Below, one piece after another: positions 47,869-58,430 of a stretch of 64,000 bases of DNA. The position numbers and the translations under genes are program-made. Location: the NCBI RefSeq assembly GCF_026914185.1, contig NC_070563.1, forward strand, positions 5,973,001 through 6,037,000, written 5' to 3'. The notes beneath the pieces were generated by a model that ran no database searches, had not been told where the DNA came from, and saw only the letters and a list, made by a program, of their open reading frames with translations. Each line of letters begins with the position of its first letter. Position 1 is the first letter of the stretch. The stretch comes from Puccinia triticina. Its lineage: Eukaryota; Basidiomycota; Pucciniomycetes; Pucciniales; Pucciniaceae.

Positions 47869-48156
47869 TCTATTCACTAATCTGAAAATAATTACCCCTT
47901 CAAGCATGCTAGTTTAAAATAACCGACCATTTGTAGCCTTAAAAAGAAATGAGCTTGTTTTTATATATATATCCGAGGGCATTAGTTCTAGCTTAAGACT
48001 TTAAAAACCACTCTCGCGAACAACTGAACATCTAGCTTGTATTTTTTCATACATTTGCATAGCCTTACACATTTATTAAATCCTTAACAAAAACTGACAA
48101 TAATAGTAGCCTTAAAGATATGAATTTGAGCCCCTTGGCTCAATAAATTGAGCATA
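47869..48156. other. AT-rich intergenic stretch
   Basis: No gene seen; contains a short TATATATAT run (47963-47972) and possible 3' untranslated sequence for genes on either side. Confidence 0.3.
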
Positions 48157-48600
48157 TCAAGTGGTTTTCATTCCACATTGTTTATGCAGCCCTTCTAGTG
48201 TTTCAGTGTCCAATTTTAGGACCTGTTCCGGATGATGATGGAGAGAGGGATCGGAAGACGGAGAAACCGGGTTTGGGGGGAGATGGTGGTTGATTGTTTT
48301 GCCCCGAAGGGGATGATTGACCGTGGATGCGCTGAGGACAGCCTTGGCTTTCTTGTGGATCACTTGGGTCCCAATCGCCAATCAAGCGCCCAGCTTGAGC
48401 ACTTCTAGGTTCGTGTTCTTGGCGAACAAGCTTGTGCCTTTCTGGATCCCGCGACTCAGCCGGTCATCTTTCTTCTTCATCTCCTCGATTGGCAGGAGCA
48501 CCAGATCCGCAATCCCCGTCCCCAGATTCACCACCGATTGCACCGGCGCAATCCCTGAGATCAGGACCTTCTTCCAGGTGGATGTGGGGACTTTAATACA
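48157..48600 (-). pseudogene. C-terminal fragment of autophagy protein ATG2
   Basis: ATG2 is a rod-shaped lipid-transfer protein acting at the growing phagophore. The frame reads VLISGIAPVQSVVNLGTGIA, then DLVLLPIEEMKKKDDRLSRG, IQKGTSLFAKNTNLEVLKLG and LAIGTQVIHKKAKAVL, the conserved C-terminal amphipathic region of the family. A TGA at 48384-48382, preceded by T, splits KLGA from LAIGTQ. Only about 150 codons remain; the other roughly 2000 residues of a normal ATG2 are not in the window. Upstream, the match stops near 48600 next to AT-rich sequence, so this is a truncated duplicate. The normal gene must lie elsewhere. Confidence 0.75.
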
Positions 48601-48872
48601 CGGAGAATTTGATTCAGTGTTGTTTAATTTTAACGGTAACAACAAAATTACGTACTACACAAAACAAGACAGCTAAGAATATTTTTGAATAAGATACAAT
48701 ACATTTTTCTTGGGTAAAATGGTTCAGACTCGAGGCTTGGGTTGGGAAGAGGACAGGATCAAGTGTCCGATGCAAGAATTACAATCATGTGAGCTAGGAT
48801 AAAAGTCTTTCTTAAGGCTTGGCTTTGTGAGGTTAGGGAGTAAGATGGACAAAGTGAGAAGAAAAAATGTGT

Positions 48873-49978
48873 TCAGTTGGGCGGAACACAATACCCGCAG
48901 TGGTCATACACTTTACGAGCAAAGTCAGCAGTCAGGATATCCCCAGCTGCCAGGCAAATTTCCCATTCGGAGTCGTTTGACCGATTGAGGATCTGTGAAG
49001 CTCGCAATTGATGTTTGATCAAGGCAAAACCGAGCTTGATTGGGTTTAATTCTGGCCAGTAGGGTGGCAAGAATATGAGTTGGATCCCGGCCGCCTTGCA
49101 GAGATCACGCACACGGTGGCCTCGGTGGATGCTGGCGTTGTCCAAGACCAGGACCGAGTTGACATCGGGGTATGGGTTCATGCAAGGAAGCTGGTGCATC
49201 AAATCAGCTACAGACCAAAAAAAACCGGCCGGCTGTTGAGATCACTGACAAGATCGTGCTCCAAAAAGTGTTTGAACTTGCGGCCATCAAACGTGTTGGC
49301 CGTGGTTGTAAGGGCAGCAAGTCCATCGATCAAGATGGCTGCCAGCAAGCTGAGTCAAAGGGGGTTCTGGTTGATCACAAACCGAGCAGCAGGGGTCCCT
49401 CGCGGCGACCTAGAATAGCGTCGGAGGAGATCCCTGTTGCAAAAGGAGCTTTCATCTGCTCTGACTAAAATATTAGCAAGGACAAATGACACCACAGAAA
49501 TAAAGAAACCCTCACCAATGAAGACCAGGAATTCTGCGGGGAAATACTCCATGCGCTTGATAAAGGAGTACTTGGCAAGTATAGATCGCCGGATATTGCA
49601 GGTCTTGGGTTTCTTCAGCGTAATCAATAGCCGATGGACAAGGTTGCGATGGACCGCCTCAACACTGAGGAGAACCCCGGTCGCATTGTACAGGTGTTCT
49701 CGGATCTCTTCCAAGAACAGACTGGGTTCGGATTTGACCAGCTCAATAACGAATCCACACTCCTCTCTTGTCAACGTTGCAGGTCGGCCGCAAGCCTCGT
49801 AAGTTTCCGGATCCCTCACAACACACCGGGTCTCTTCGAAAAGCACGAGCCACCGGCGGAAGGACTGAGGTGAAATTGGGGCGCTGAGCAGGTTACGGAT
49901 CTCCGGCAAGCCCATTCCTTGATGGGCCATCCGGACGACGGCAATTTTTGTGGCGGGGGCGTAGGCACGGAAAACCAT
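48873..49978 (-). pseudogene. Tc1/mariner-type transposase relic
   Basis: The ATG at 49978 starts a winged-helix DNA-binding region (FRAYAPATKIAVVRMAHQGM, then LPEIRNLLSAPISPQSFRRW). The DDE domain begins LVFI at 49520; an intron GTGAGG...GAGCAG joins ATTG to AT, recreating the first catalytic Asp as FIDESSF. The second Asp is in VLVLDNASIHRG and the third acidic region in FLPPYWPELNPI. A TGA at 49357-49355, preceded by T, follows NQNPL, and the frame is lost near a T8 run (about 49219). The third catalytic Glu would be expected after NPI, where Lys-Leu is read instead (NPIKLGFALIKHQLR), which may be a further defect. Stop TGA or TAA near 48873. Terminal repeats and a TA duplication were not found. 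Confidence 0.85.
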
Positions 49979-50090
49979 TGGATCGGATCTTGGTGATGGC
50001 TAGTCAGAGGCGGCGTCGTCAAGGGAACCGGGATGGGATATCAATCAAAACCCGGCGGGATGGGTGGAAGGTGGGATGGAGCGGGCTCTA

Positions 50091-50156
50091 ACACAGCCTC
50101 AGGATATGACAATCCAACCGGGCTGGATTGATGATGTCACAGTCCTGAGGCTGTGT
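50091..50156. repeat. 66-nt nested hairpin
   Basis: ACACAGCCTCAGGA (50091-50104) pairs perfectly with TCCTGAGGCTGTGT (50143-50156). Inside, TGACA pairs with TGTCA and CAATCCA with TGGATTG around a 7-base loop. It lies 110 bp upstream of the mariner-type relic. Confidence 0.8.
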
Positions 50157-50299
50157 GTCAAAAACGCCGGCAGAAACCGCTGCACAGCTGCTCAACCACA
50201 TAACTTTACCGGGTGCGCTTTTCCGGGAAGACCAAGCTTTATTCAATCCACAATATCGGCGATCTCGGTAGCTAGGACCCTGACGTTGTCCTTGGACGG

Positions 50300-50723
50300 G
50301 CAAACACAGGCCAATTTATCTAAGTCCTCCAACATGGGGGACTTGCCGAAGAGTTTGGCGTCCTTCTGGCAAATCAGGCAATGCCACCTACAATACAGAA
50401 AACTGGTCAGATTGACAGTAGATTGCGAGAGCCATCAATACTCACACATTGATGTGATTCTCGTTGAGGGTCCTGTTTGCCTGGAGCTGGTGATCTATTG
50501 GGACATGTTCTTGGCGTCGGGATCAAAGTGATTCTTGAGTGTGGCGAGTCGGATGTAGGCCCAGCGGGCCTTGAGAATGACATGACCATCCGGAATAGGG
50601 AGCGCTCGTGATTCTCATTGGCGTAGGCATCCAGATTTGGGACCATCATGGCCTCGCGGGCGGCGACCCACATGAGCTCCTAAGCCGGGAGAGGGGGGTG
50701 TCAGGATGATGATTGTCGGGAGG
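50300..50723 (-). pseudogene. Unrecognised gene, 3' part (right of hAT 4 in reading order)
   Basis: After an acceptor (CCCGGCTTAG, about 50683) the minus strand reads ELMWVAAREAMMVPNLDAYA and NENHERSLFRMV. It then shifts by two bases to ILKARWAYIRLATLKNHFDP, followed by DAKNMSQ and TAG. A further block nearer 50300 reads RWHCLICQKDAKLFGK and DNVRVLATEIADIVD, a possible Cys-pair segment. With 54153-54809 this seems to be one gene split by hAT 4. No family recognised. Confidence 0.45.
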
Positions 50724-50760
50724 GCTACTGATAGGGTTGCTAATTGGGCCGGCCCAAACT

Positions 50761-51424
50761 CTAACTTATCAAAGTCCCTCCCTATGCGGGAGGTTGGAGT
50801 TTGGAGTTTGGGTGGTGGTTTGGGTGGAGCTTAAGTTTGGCTGGTGGCAAAGCCATCCTTCCCGCAGGGAGGGACTTAGGCCTAATGTGGGGGTTGTGGT
50901 GCGTGGGCCACCCACCAAAAAGTGGCAGAAATGCAGTCTTTGAGTTTTGCAGCCTGTAGTTTCAACGCTGGCCATTCCAGCTACCGGAACTTAGAAGCTC
51001 CTCCATGGCGCCAATTTTTAGAGCTCTCCCCCCCATCAATCATCCCACCGGACTATTTTTGGTGGATTTTTGAAATGAGTCAAGGCAAGCCAGAACGGCC
51101 CTCATCTGGTGCGGTGCTTGAGTCTGGGGGTCCAAGCACATCCAGTTTTTGTTTGGCTTCTTCATCATTTCTTTTTTGTTTGACGAGTTGTATCAGAATT
51201 CTGAGCAGACGGAACAATAGCCAAGATGCCAGGGTATCTATTGATGCCCGAGACCTCATATGTAGCTTGCAAACCAAGTGAGCTACAGCCTGTGTAAGTT
51301 GAACCGCCCATTCCCGCGATGGCCTACGCGCCACAACCCCCACTTTAGTCCCAAGTCCCTCCCTGCGGTTGGCGGCACTTTGTTCACCACTCAGCCCCGC
51401 ATAGGGGGGACTTTGTTAAGTTAG
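50761..51424. mobile_element. MULE-like MITE with hairpin termini, copy B
   Basis: 664 bp, starting CTAACTTATC and ending GTTAAGTTAG, with the 9-bp duplication GCCCAAACT at 50752-50760 and 51425-51433. Both ends carry AAGTCCC...GGGACTT hairpins, and the outer arms share CCCTATGCGGG. It inserted 29 bp inside the left end of hAT 4, so it is younger than that element. Confidence 0.88.
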
Positions 51425-51785
51425 GCCCAAACTGGCCCACACGGATTTTGCTTTGACTCAACAAGGGTTTGGGGCACATGGAGTGGGCTAGGACCGGGGG
51501 ATTCTTTGGAATGCCCAGATCATGAGCAGATGGGCTGGGTTGGGCCACAGTTCAGTTTGGTCTGACTTGGGTCAGGCCCAAGACCCGCATGGATCATAGG
51601 ACACCAGGATGGTGACCAATACCATCCCACTTCGACCAACAACACCACATCCACTGCCAGATCAAACGGCGTGGGGCACAGTGTTGTTGGCTTCAGGCCA
51701 ACTGGTTGCTTCTCCCATCGTTGATCTCACTTGGTAACTTTTATTTCAGATAGATAAGTGAAACAAAATGTAATAGTATGAGTAA

Positions 51786-53920
51786 TTATAAAACTTCAAG
51801 GTCATCTATGTGATTGTTGCAAATGTTTGTTGGATATCTCAACCAATCTTGGGCACAGATAAATGCCTCAACAATTGGTATACTAAGTTGACTTCTGAAT
51901 TCATCGAGAATCCGACCACCCGTTGAGAAAGCAGATTCCGAAGCTACAGAGGTCATCGGTGCCATCAGCACTGTCCTGGCCAGTTTGGAGAGAAGAGGTA
52001 GTTTGGCCTGGTTGGCTTTCCACCAGTCAAGGATTTTAAAGTGATTTCCCTTGGGAACTATCACAGTGGGTTGCCTGAGGTATAGATCAAGCTTGGCTTT
52101 CACAGACAAGATGTGGCTGGTGCCTTTAGCGGAAGCCAGAAACGCATGGAATCGGTCGTTGTCGTGATCATCATCAAGAGGGTTTTGCGAAGTCGCTGTA
52201 TCCACAGCCTTCTCTAGGGGGTTCAATTTTTCATGCTTGGGAGCGTAGCCAGAAAAATAGTTGTACAAGAGTTCTCTGATATGAGCTACTTGGAATTCGC
52301 ATGCCTCTTGACTGAGTTCAAGCTTGTTGGAAAAGTAAAAATAGAGGAAGTTGAGTTTGTAGCGCGGATCAAAAACTATCGCTAGGGAAGCAAAAGTTTG
52401 CAGGGGGTGCCAATACTTGTTGAAATTTGCAAGCATAGGTTTGGCAGCAAGTTCAATTGTTTGTATAACATTTTCTCTTTGAGCTTTAGTAATGTATTTC
52501 TCCAGCTTTGTCATTATCTTGAAGACCAGGTTTGGGGTTGGGTACTGAGTACCAGAGAGATCGGCAGTAGCTTTGTCAGAAATAAGGAAGAGAAGAAGAT
52601 TTAATATTTGATCTTTTTAATCTTTCTTTAATCTTGGCTGGAAGATAGCTCACCCTTCTGAAAAATCCCCAAGAAGTCTTGCATATTTCTCAGTTGCACC
52701 CATTCAGCTGGGGTGGGATATGAATCATAGTCTGATTCAGTCATAGACAGCTTTTTGAATGCCAGCTTGAATGGCAAAGCCAAGTCAATCATGAAGAATG
52801 TTGAGTTCCATTGTGTAGCAACATCAAGTGTTGGCTGTTTGTCCGAGATTATACCACAAGAGTCTACAGCTTCATTGAAGGCTTGTTTTCTAGCAGGAGA
52901 ACTTTGAACGTACTTCACTGAGGCACAAAGCTTAGCTAGTCCCTCATTAACAGATTGGAGTCCATCCTTCACAACAAGGTTTATAATATGGCCAACACAT
53001 TGGATATGGAAATAAGCTCTGTTAGCATCTAGTTGCAGAGGACATTGTTTGGAAACTAGCTTCTGGATCCTTCGGACCGCTGAGTTGTTGGTTGCAGCGT
53101 TTTCAAGAGTGATGAAGGTGCATTTCTCTTGCAGATTCCACTCCAACATGGTTTCAATGATGCAATCGGCAATTGCAACCCCAGTGTGTGGTGAAGAAAG
53201 AGGTTTGAATCCCACAATTTGTTTCTTCAGCTCCCAGTTGTCATCAATGAAGTGTACCGTGACCACCATGTATCCGGTCTGATCTCTTGAAGTCCACAAA
53301 TCAGTGGTCAATCCGACTCAACAAACGGCTGAGATTTCTTCCATTATCAAAAGTTTCATTTGATTATATATATTCAAGCAATCATTGCGCACCGTCTGTC
53401 GGCTGATCAACTTGAAGTCAGGTTGTAAAGAGGAGACAAACTTTCTAAAGAAATTGTGTTCCACAAGCCGGAAAGGATACTCGTGAACAATTATCATTTG
53501 CGCCAAAAGTTTGCAAGACTTTTCTTGTGAGAACTCCCATTTGTTGGGACCCAATTCAATGTTTTCTTGAAAAAGTGGACTCTCTGTGCAACTGAAAAGG
53601 TGGCATTGGAGGTGACTCGTTCCTGCAGATGCACGCGCAGTAAAGACTTTCTTGCAGTACTTACAGATGGCCCGTGCAAGCTCATCTAAACCTATACAAC
53701 AAAAGAAAGATACAGTATGCTCAATTCGCCATCAGCATGCGATTAATGGATCATTAGAGGAAACCTGAATACCTTCAACAGTGAAGTGATCCCAAACTTT
53801 GCTGGTATGTCGGCGTCTCTTGGTGCTTTTGCCGGTGTTGTTTTCAATACAAGTTTGCTGAGGCTGAGCTGAAGACTGGGTGGGTGTATGGGTAGGATTG
53901 GAACTTGTGATTGACTCCAT
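51786..53920 (-). pseudogene. hAT transposase 4, one nonsense codon
   Basis: Exons 53920-53773, 53691-52654 and 52570-51786 join in frame to 656 codons (introns GTATTC...TATAG and GTGAGC...AAAG). Exon 1 and the start of exon 2 form a BED finger (WDHFTVEG, then CKYCKKVFTARASAGTSHLQ). The catalytic core shows TTDLWTSRDQTGYMVVTVHF, TLENAATNN, CVGHIINLVVKDG and TQWNSTF. The dimerisation domain shows ILDWWKANQAKLPLLSKLAR and SVASESAFSTGGRI. A single TGA at 53320-53318, preceded by T, lies just before VGLTTDLW. Reading it as Arg would give a complete hAT protein. Both element ends are intact, so mobilisation in trans is plausible. Confidence 0.93.
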
Positions 53921-54152
53921 GGTTTTTTAGGCTAGTGTTGAGAGGTTGAGAACCAGAAACAGTGACCAATGCCCACACAGTACACTGTGGGCTACAATGG
54001 GCTGCACAAAGCCTGGAATACAACCTCAGGTGCCCATGGGCTGGCCCATTTCAGTGTGGGATACATAAAAAATAATATCCAGACCAGCCCAACATCTGCG
54101 GCGCGGGTTGCCCATGGGCCAGCCCAGCCCAATTAGCAACCCTAGCTACTGA

Positions 54153-54809
54153 TTAGACTGCGAGGGGTCCTACCTTGTCCACCGAGAGGAAAACGAACCT
54201 CCGGATCTGTTCCGCCAGGGGCAGGTCGACGGCAGCGGGGGCCTGGGGACCAGTTAGGGGCGTGGGTGCTTGAGTTAATGAGTCCAACCTGGAGAGAACT
54301 GCTCTCAAGGTTGACAACACGACTACATTTTGGTTGTGCTTGGTCATCTGGGCTCGGGAAAGCAAGGGGTGGGGTGAGTCAGTGGCTCAGGGCTCATTGT
54401 GATGAGCCCAGCGATTCTGGACCACTGACCTCATTGAAATCGGTTGCAAGATCGTCAGGGACAATCGTGACCCCTCCGAGGTCGGCCAGGAATTGCTTGT
54501 TGGGGAGCAAAACAATAGCATCAAGGGGGAGGGGAACTTCTTGAGGCGGGGGCCTTAATGGGAGAAATGGGTTACCCCCAGGGGGGAACCCACCCGCACC
54601 AGTCCGTTGCCGGCGGCTCGCTTGGGCCCCACTGCTACAATGTCAAGGGTAGGATGAGTCAGGAGGTTTGCCGAGGGGAAATATTGACGGAGGTGGGTGT
54701 GCTCACCAATATTGCTGGGGGAACGGGCCCTGCGTGTGGGCCCAGGGGTCAATTGGGTGGCAGTCGCAGGAGGCCCGGCGGGGCTGTGGGGGTCTGGCTG
54801 TGACGACAT
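54153..54809 (-). pseudogene. Unrecognised gene, 5' part
   Basis: The ATG at 54809 opens MSSQPDPHSPAGPPATATQL, a Pro-rich leader, and runs to TLDIVAVGPKRAAGNGLVR. A later block reads QEVPLPLDAIVLLPNKQFLA and TIVPDDLATDFNE before a GTCAGT donor. After an acceptor CAG, MTKHNQNVVVLSTLRAVLSR leads to AEQIRRFVFLSVDK and a GTAGGA donor 21 bp from the hAT 4 target site. The hAT therefore appears to lie in the intron between this exon and the one at about 50683. The link between the first two blocks is not clean. Confidence 0.45.
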
Positions 54810-54889
54810 TCTGTAGGGGGGGGGGGGGTCGGTGAGTTGGGCCGGTGCGTGGTCTTGAGTAGGGCGCAGGCGTGGGAGGTTGGGTCAAG

Positions 54890-55900
54890 GAAGATCTGTC
54901 CGTATCGGGGCCAGACCCGTGGGAGAGTTGGAGGTTATCTTGGAGCCGGGGAGATGATATCCCCTGACCTAACCCAGGTCCCAGGTCTGGGTTAGGTCTG
55001 GTCAGACCTAATCAAGCCCCCCAATTGGCCACTGGGCCGCATCCCAGGGTCCTAACACTGATTGGAATTGGATAGGGCTGGCGCGGGCCGGGCCTAGCCA
55101 TCAGATATGCTCTGGGCCGGCGGGGCCCGCCTGGGGACAGGAGGGCCCGCCGGCCCTCAAGCCCCGGTGCCCCAATCTCTGGGGGCCGCCCAGGCCAGGC
55201 GGCCCAATAAACAAGTCATCATCCATTCATACCATTCCATTGGGCCAGCAAAACAGACCGGCGTTGTGGTAGACGCATTAGTTCCGGATGGAAAAATTCA
55301 AAAATTTCTAGTTTACATATGTAGTGTTGCATTACACCATCTAGTGATACACACACTCCCTTCAGTTTACATACACAGTTTTACAAAACTGCATGTATAT
55401 AGATTACATACTACCCTTTTACATATATATGTGTGTATATATGCGGCTGCATAGCAACCAGCCAGCCTCATATGCAGCTGTGTAGCAACCACAAGCCACT
55501 TATTACAGTAACCCAGCAACCACAAGCAACATTAATAAAGCGGCATAGTAACCATGGGGCTGTGTAAGTCACTCAAGCAGACTACACAGCAATACAGAAA
55601 GCTGTGCAGGTCACTTGAGAAGACTCCATAGCAACCAGAGGGCTGTGTAAGCCACACTTGTAACTAGATCACCAGCTAAATTTGCTCATGTATACACTGC
55701 CACACTGTACATAGCTGTATTTGCACAGCATTTGTAAAGGCACACCAGCCAAAACCCCTCATGTACATAGACCACCAGCACAAATGCCTCACATTTTCCT
55801 ATATAAGGTTCCTTTTCCCCCCATGGAATCAAGGAGATCATCCCCCCCACGAGATTCAAATAAATTGTCACCCTCACACTCTCCGCCACATAATAAAACG
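54890..55900. other. Intergenic; no gene recognised
   Basis: Contains TTAGGTCTG/CAGACCTAA inverted arms (54985-55005), a GC-rich GGCCCGCC stretch (55080-55200), then AT-rich DNA with TATATATGTG runs (55420-55445) and repeated 'AGCAACCA' type words (55450-55640). Confidence 0.4.
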
Positions 55901-55905
55901 GACTT

Positions 55906-55976
55906 ACTTCGCGCACTGCGAAAAACACTTCGCGCACTGCACAGTGCGCGGATTCCCAAACACTTCGCGCACTGCG
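55906..55976. repeat. Three copies of a 15-mer, one palindromic
   Basis: ACTTCGCGCACTGCG occurs at 55906-55920 and 55962-55976, and a copy with its last base changed begins at 55927. The middle copy continues as a palindrome, CGCGCACTGCACAGTGCGCG. Confidence 0.85.
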
Positions 55977-57870
55977 GGTAAACTACGCAACTTTTTGAAG
56001 ATTTTTCTTGACAAATCAATAGACAGGCTTCTCATTGGCCTCTCTGAATTTTTTGGAAGTTTTTCAAAGCATTCTCCTATGTTTAAAAAAATCATTAAAA
56101 ACCAGAAGAAATGTTGGATTTGGGTGCCTAAAAAACAAGGTTCCCATAACCCAAAAATTTCAAATAATTTGTTGAGTAATGTAACATGTAAGAAAAGCTA
56201 CTTCAAAACCTTTCAGCCACTTTGTGCAAGCATACAGGTCTGAAAAATAAGAAACTTCAACACATATTAGCACATTGCATCTAAATTATCCTCATTTTTC
56301 AGGGTCCCTGTCACTCCACCATGGCGCATGAAGTGCTGGGACGCCAGCTGGGCGCATCGGCTTTGCCCGATCTGCCCCGCTGTGGAGTCGTAAGCACCCT
56401 GTGTGCCACGTGCCCAAAAAAGGAACGCCAAATACTCTATGAATGGATGACAAATCCAATTCAAGGCGTGCTTTTATCACCACTAGAGGCCAAGGCGGCT
56501 TTGCTGCTGCAAGGTTAAATCCCTGTGTTTGAACAAAAAAAAGCTCAATTTGGAGCAGTACAGTGATTTTCTGATAAAACACCACATCAGTTGTCAGGAA
56601 TTGACATAGAACTAAAAGACCCAAACCCCTGCTGTTTCTGGCAAGCCAAAGTTTGAAGCAGATTTGTGCTAACACTGCACTAAATACGCTATCATGCTAT
56701 GCAACACCCCTGAATACATTACCACTATGGTCTATTTTGTAGCAGAAAAAAACTCCTGCATTATTTTGTAGTGCAAAATTGTAACAGTCCAATATATGTT
56801 TTGGCATTGGATTGTTTTTTAGCACAATATAAGGTGATGGTATCATATCAGAATAGCTTGTATCAGAGCACCAATACAGTCCAATACCAGATTTATTGCT
56901 GGGATGAGTGATTGGATTTTCTCCACATTACCCAGAAAAGACATATTTATTACCAATAAAATACCGCTGTATTTTATTGGCTTTCCAATACAATCTGTGA
57001 TACTGCTTTTGTTGGGTATTGCAAGAACAATTTGAGATGCAGCACCACCCAATAAATACCTTGGATCATATTGGCTACAGCGTTGCTCTTTCATTCAACA
57101 GGTTGTGAGCTCATGAACAACAACCAAGTCCAGTTCATCAAGTCTGCTTGATTCAATCCCATCTCCACTATTATGCAAGTTGGCTTTCAGTTCCTTGAAT
57201 TTTCTATGGAAAAGAGTTTTTATTGTTACTTTAGATCATTCTATTGATCAGGAGAAGAATTATTTTAGTTAAAGAAAAAATTTCATAGCATATTTAATTA
57301 CAGTCAAGTCTCTCTTTGCCTGATTAAGCCTGAGAATGGAAAGATTAAGAAGAGGGATGATTAGACTGATGATAATAACTATTTTCTCAAGTTAGAGTGC
57401 AACTGATACTCATTGATCACATTGTCTATTTGCTTTGACAGCTCAAAAGATTAATATCTGTATGATCTTTATTGCCTCATTACTATTGAACTTCTTTAAC
57501 AGGACACATGTGCCTTTAGATACAAAAATCATTTGTTCTTACCTTATTTTGCTATAAGAAAATCTATCAAAGATGTAATAGCTTACAAGAAATCCAGTTG
57601 TTAAATATATTGTTTACACTGTTCACCCGCTGGAGACCTAGACGCGAGCCATTTTGATCAGCTGCAAGGGTTGATTAGCTAGCGTCTTGATTCAGATGAG
57701 CTTTGTGCGTCCGGGAATGATTTGATTCTGTAATATAAGCATTTGACAACAGATGTACACACGGAACAACAGAAGAATTGATTGGAGGACATGTTGGACA
57801 TCTGCACACGATGATCTGGCGCTCTTTGGCGAGGCAAAGGTAGTGCCGGGCGTGTTGAGGACGGATTAGG
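55977..57870. other. AT-rich DNA without recognisable genes
   Basis: Only short frames without domain-like composition. There is a CCAATA(C/A)-rich patch near 56860-57000 (several CAATAC repeats), otherwise nothing I can name. Confidence 0.35.
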
Positions 57871-57929
57871 CGGAGACAATGATAGTCTGTGTAAGCAAGT
57901 GTTTTGAGCACGCGGAGAAAGAGAGGGCA

Positions 57930-58430
57930 AGCTTACAAGGATGGCCATGATGGCCATGGATCCCGCAATGACCCAGTTGATCTGGCAAGCATCCCAGCTG
58001 ATTGTCTCTGCGGCCAGCGGCAAGGGCAAAGTTAGTCAACTTTCTGTGGCCGGAGCTAATCGCTGCCATTGGGGCCAGGTTAAAATAATGTTGCGAGATG
58101 ATCTTGGAGTTCAAGGAAGTGCTTACAGTGCGAAGTGACAAGTCACAATCATTGAGACCAGCCAGGGTAGGAATTGTGACGAGAAATCCCACGCTTTTGA
58201 TTGCTGCGCGTGAGAAGCTCTCAGCAATGATGGTTGGATGGAATCTTAGAAGAAAAACCAAAGAGGCAAGTGAACACATTCTAGAGGGATGATGTTAGGA
58301 AATTAAGGAGAGTCTAGAGATGAATATACCTGTGGCCAAAAGCTTTTCAGCCGCGCCTAAGAGGCTACCTGCGAGGATGACCACGCTAGCCGGTCCATCA
58401 TCAGCGTATACGTCCTGGGCAGCCAAAAGT
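57930..58430 (-). pseudogene. Relic of chaperonin CCT delta subunit gene
   Basis: CCT delta (TCP-1 delta, CCT4) is one of eight subunits of the cytosolic ring chaperonin. The minus strand reads [20 protein letters not shown], then [12 protein letters not shown], then after an intron-like break HPTIIAESFSRAAIKSVGFL and STSLNSKIISQHYFNLAPMA. These match the intermediate-domain region of CCT4 (usual form QDVEAGDGTTSVV, HPTIIAESF, STSLNSK). The invariant GDGTT phosphate-binding motif is altered to DDGPA. The intron does not restore frame and the sequence degenerates upstream of 58430. It kept an intron position, so it is a duplicated gene fragment rather than a processed copy. Confidence 0.7.

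Larger units (their letters stand above)
50732..54144 (-). mobile_element. Complete hAT element 4 with 8-bp target duplication
   Basis: 3413 bp. The left end is TAGGGTTGCTAATTGGGC and the right end is GCCCAATTAGCAACCCTA, perfect 18-bp inverted repeats. Flanks are GCTACTGA at 50724-50731 and again at 54145-54152. It carries the transposase 51786-53920 and a nested MITE at 50761-51424. Its first bases (TAGGGTTG) resemble those of hAT 3 (TAAGGCTG). Confidence 0.96.

Noticed and set aside
49080..49468. Plus-strand frames opposite the mariner-type relic
   Set aside because: Antisense to recognisable transposase sequence.
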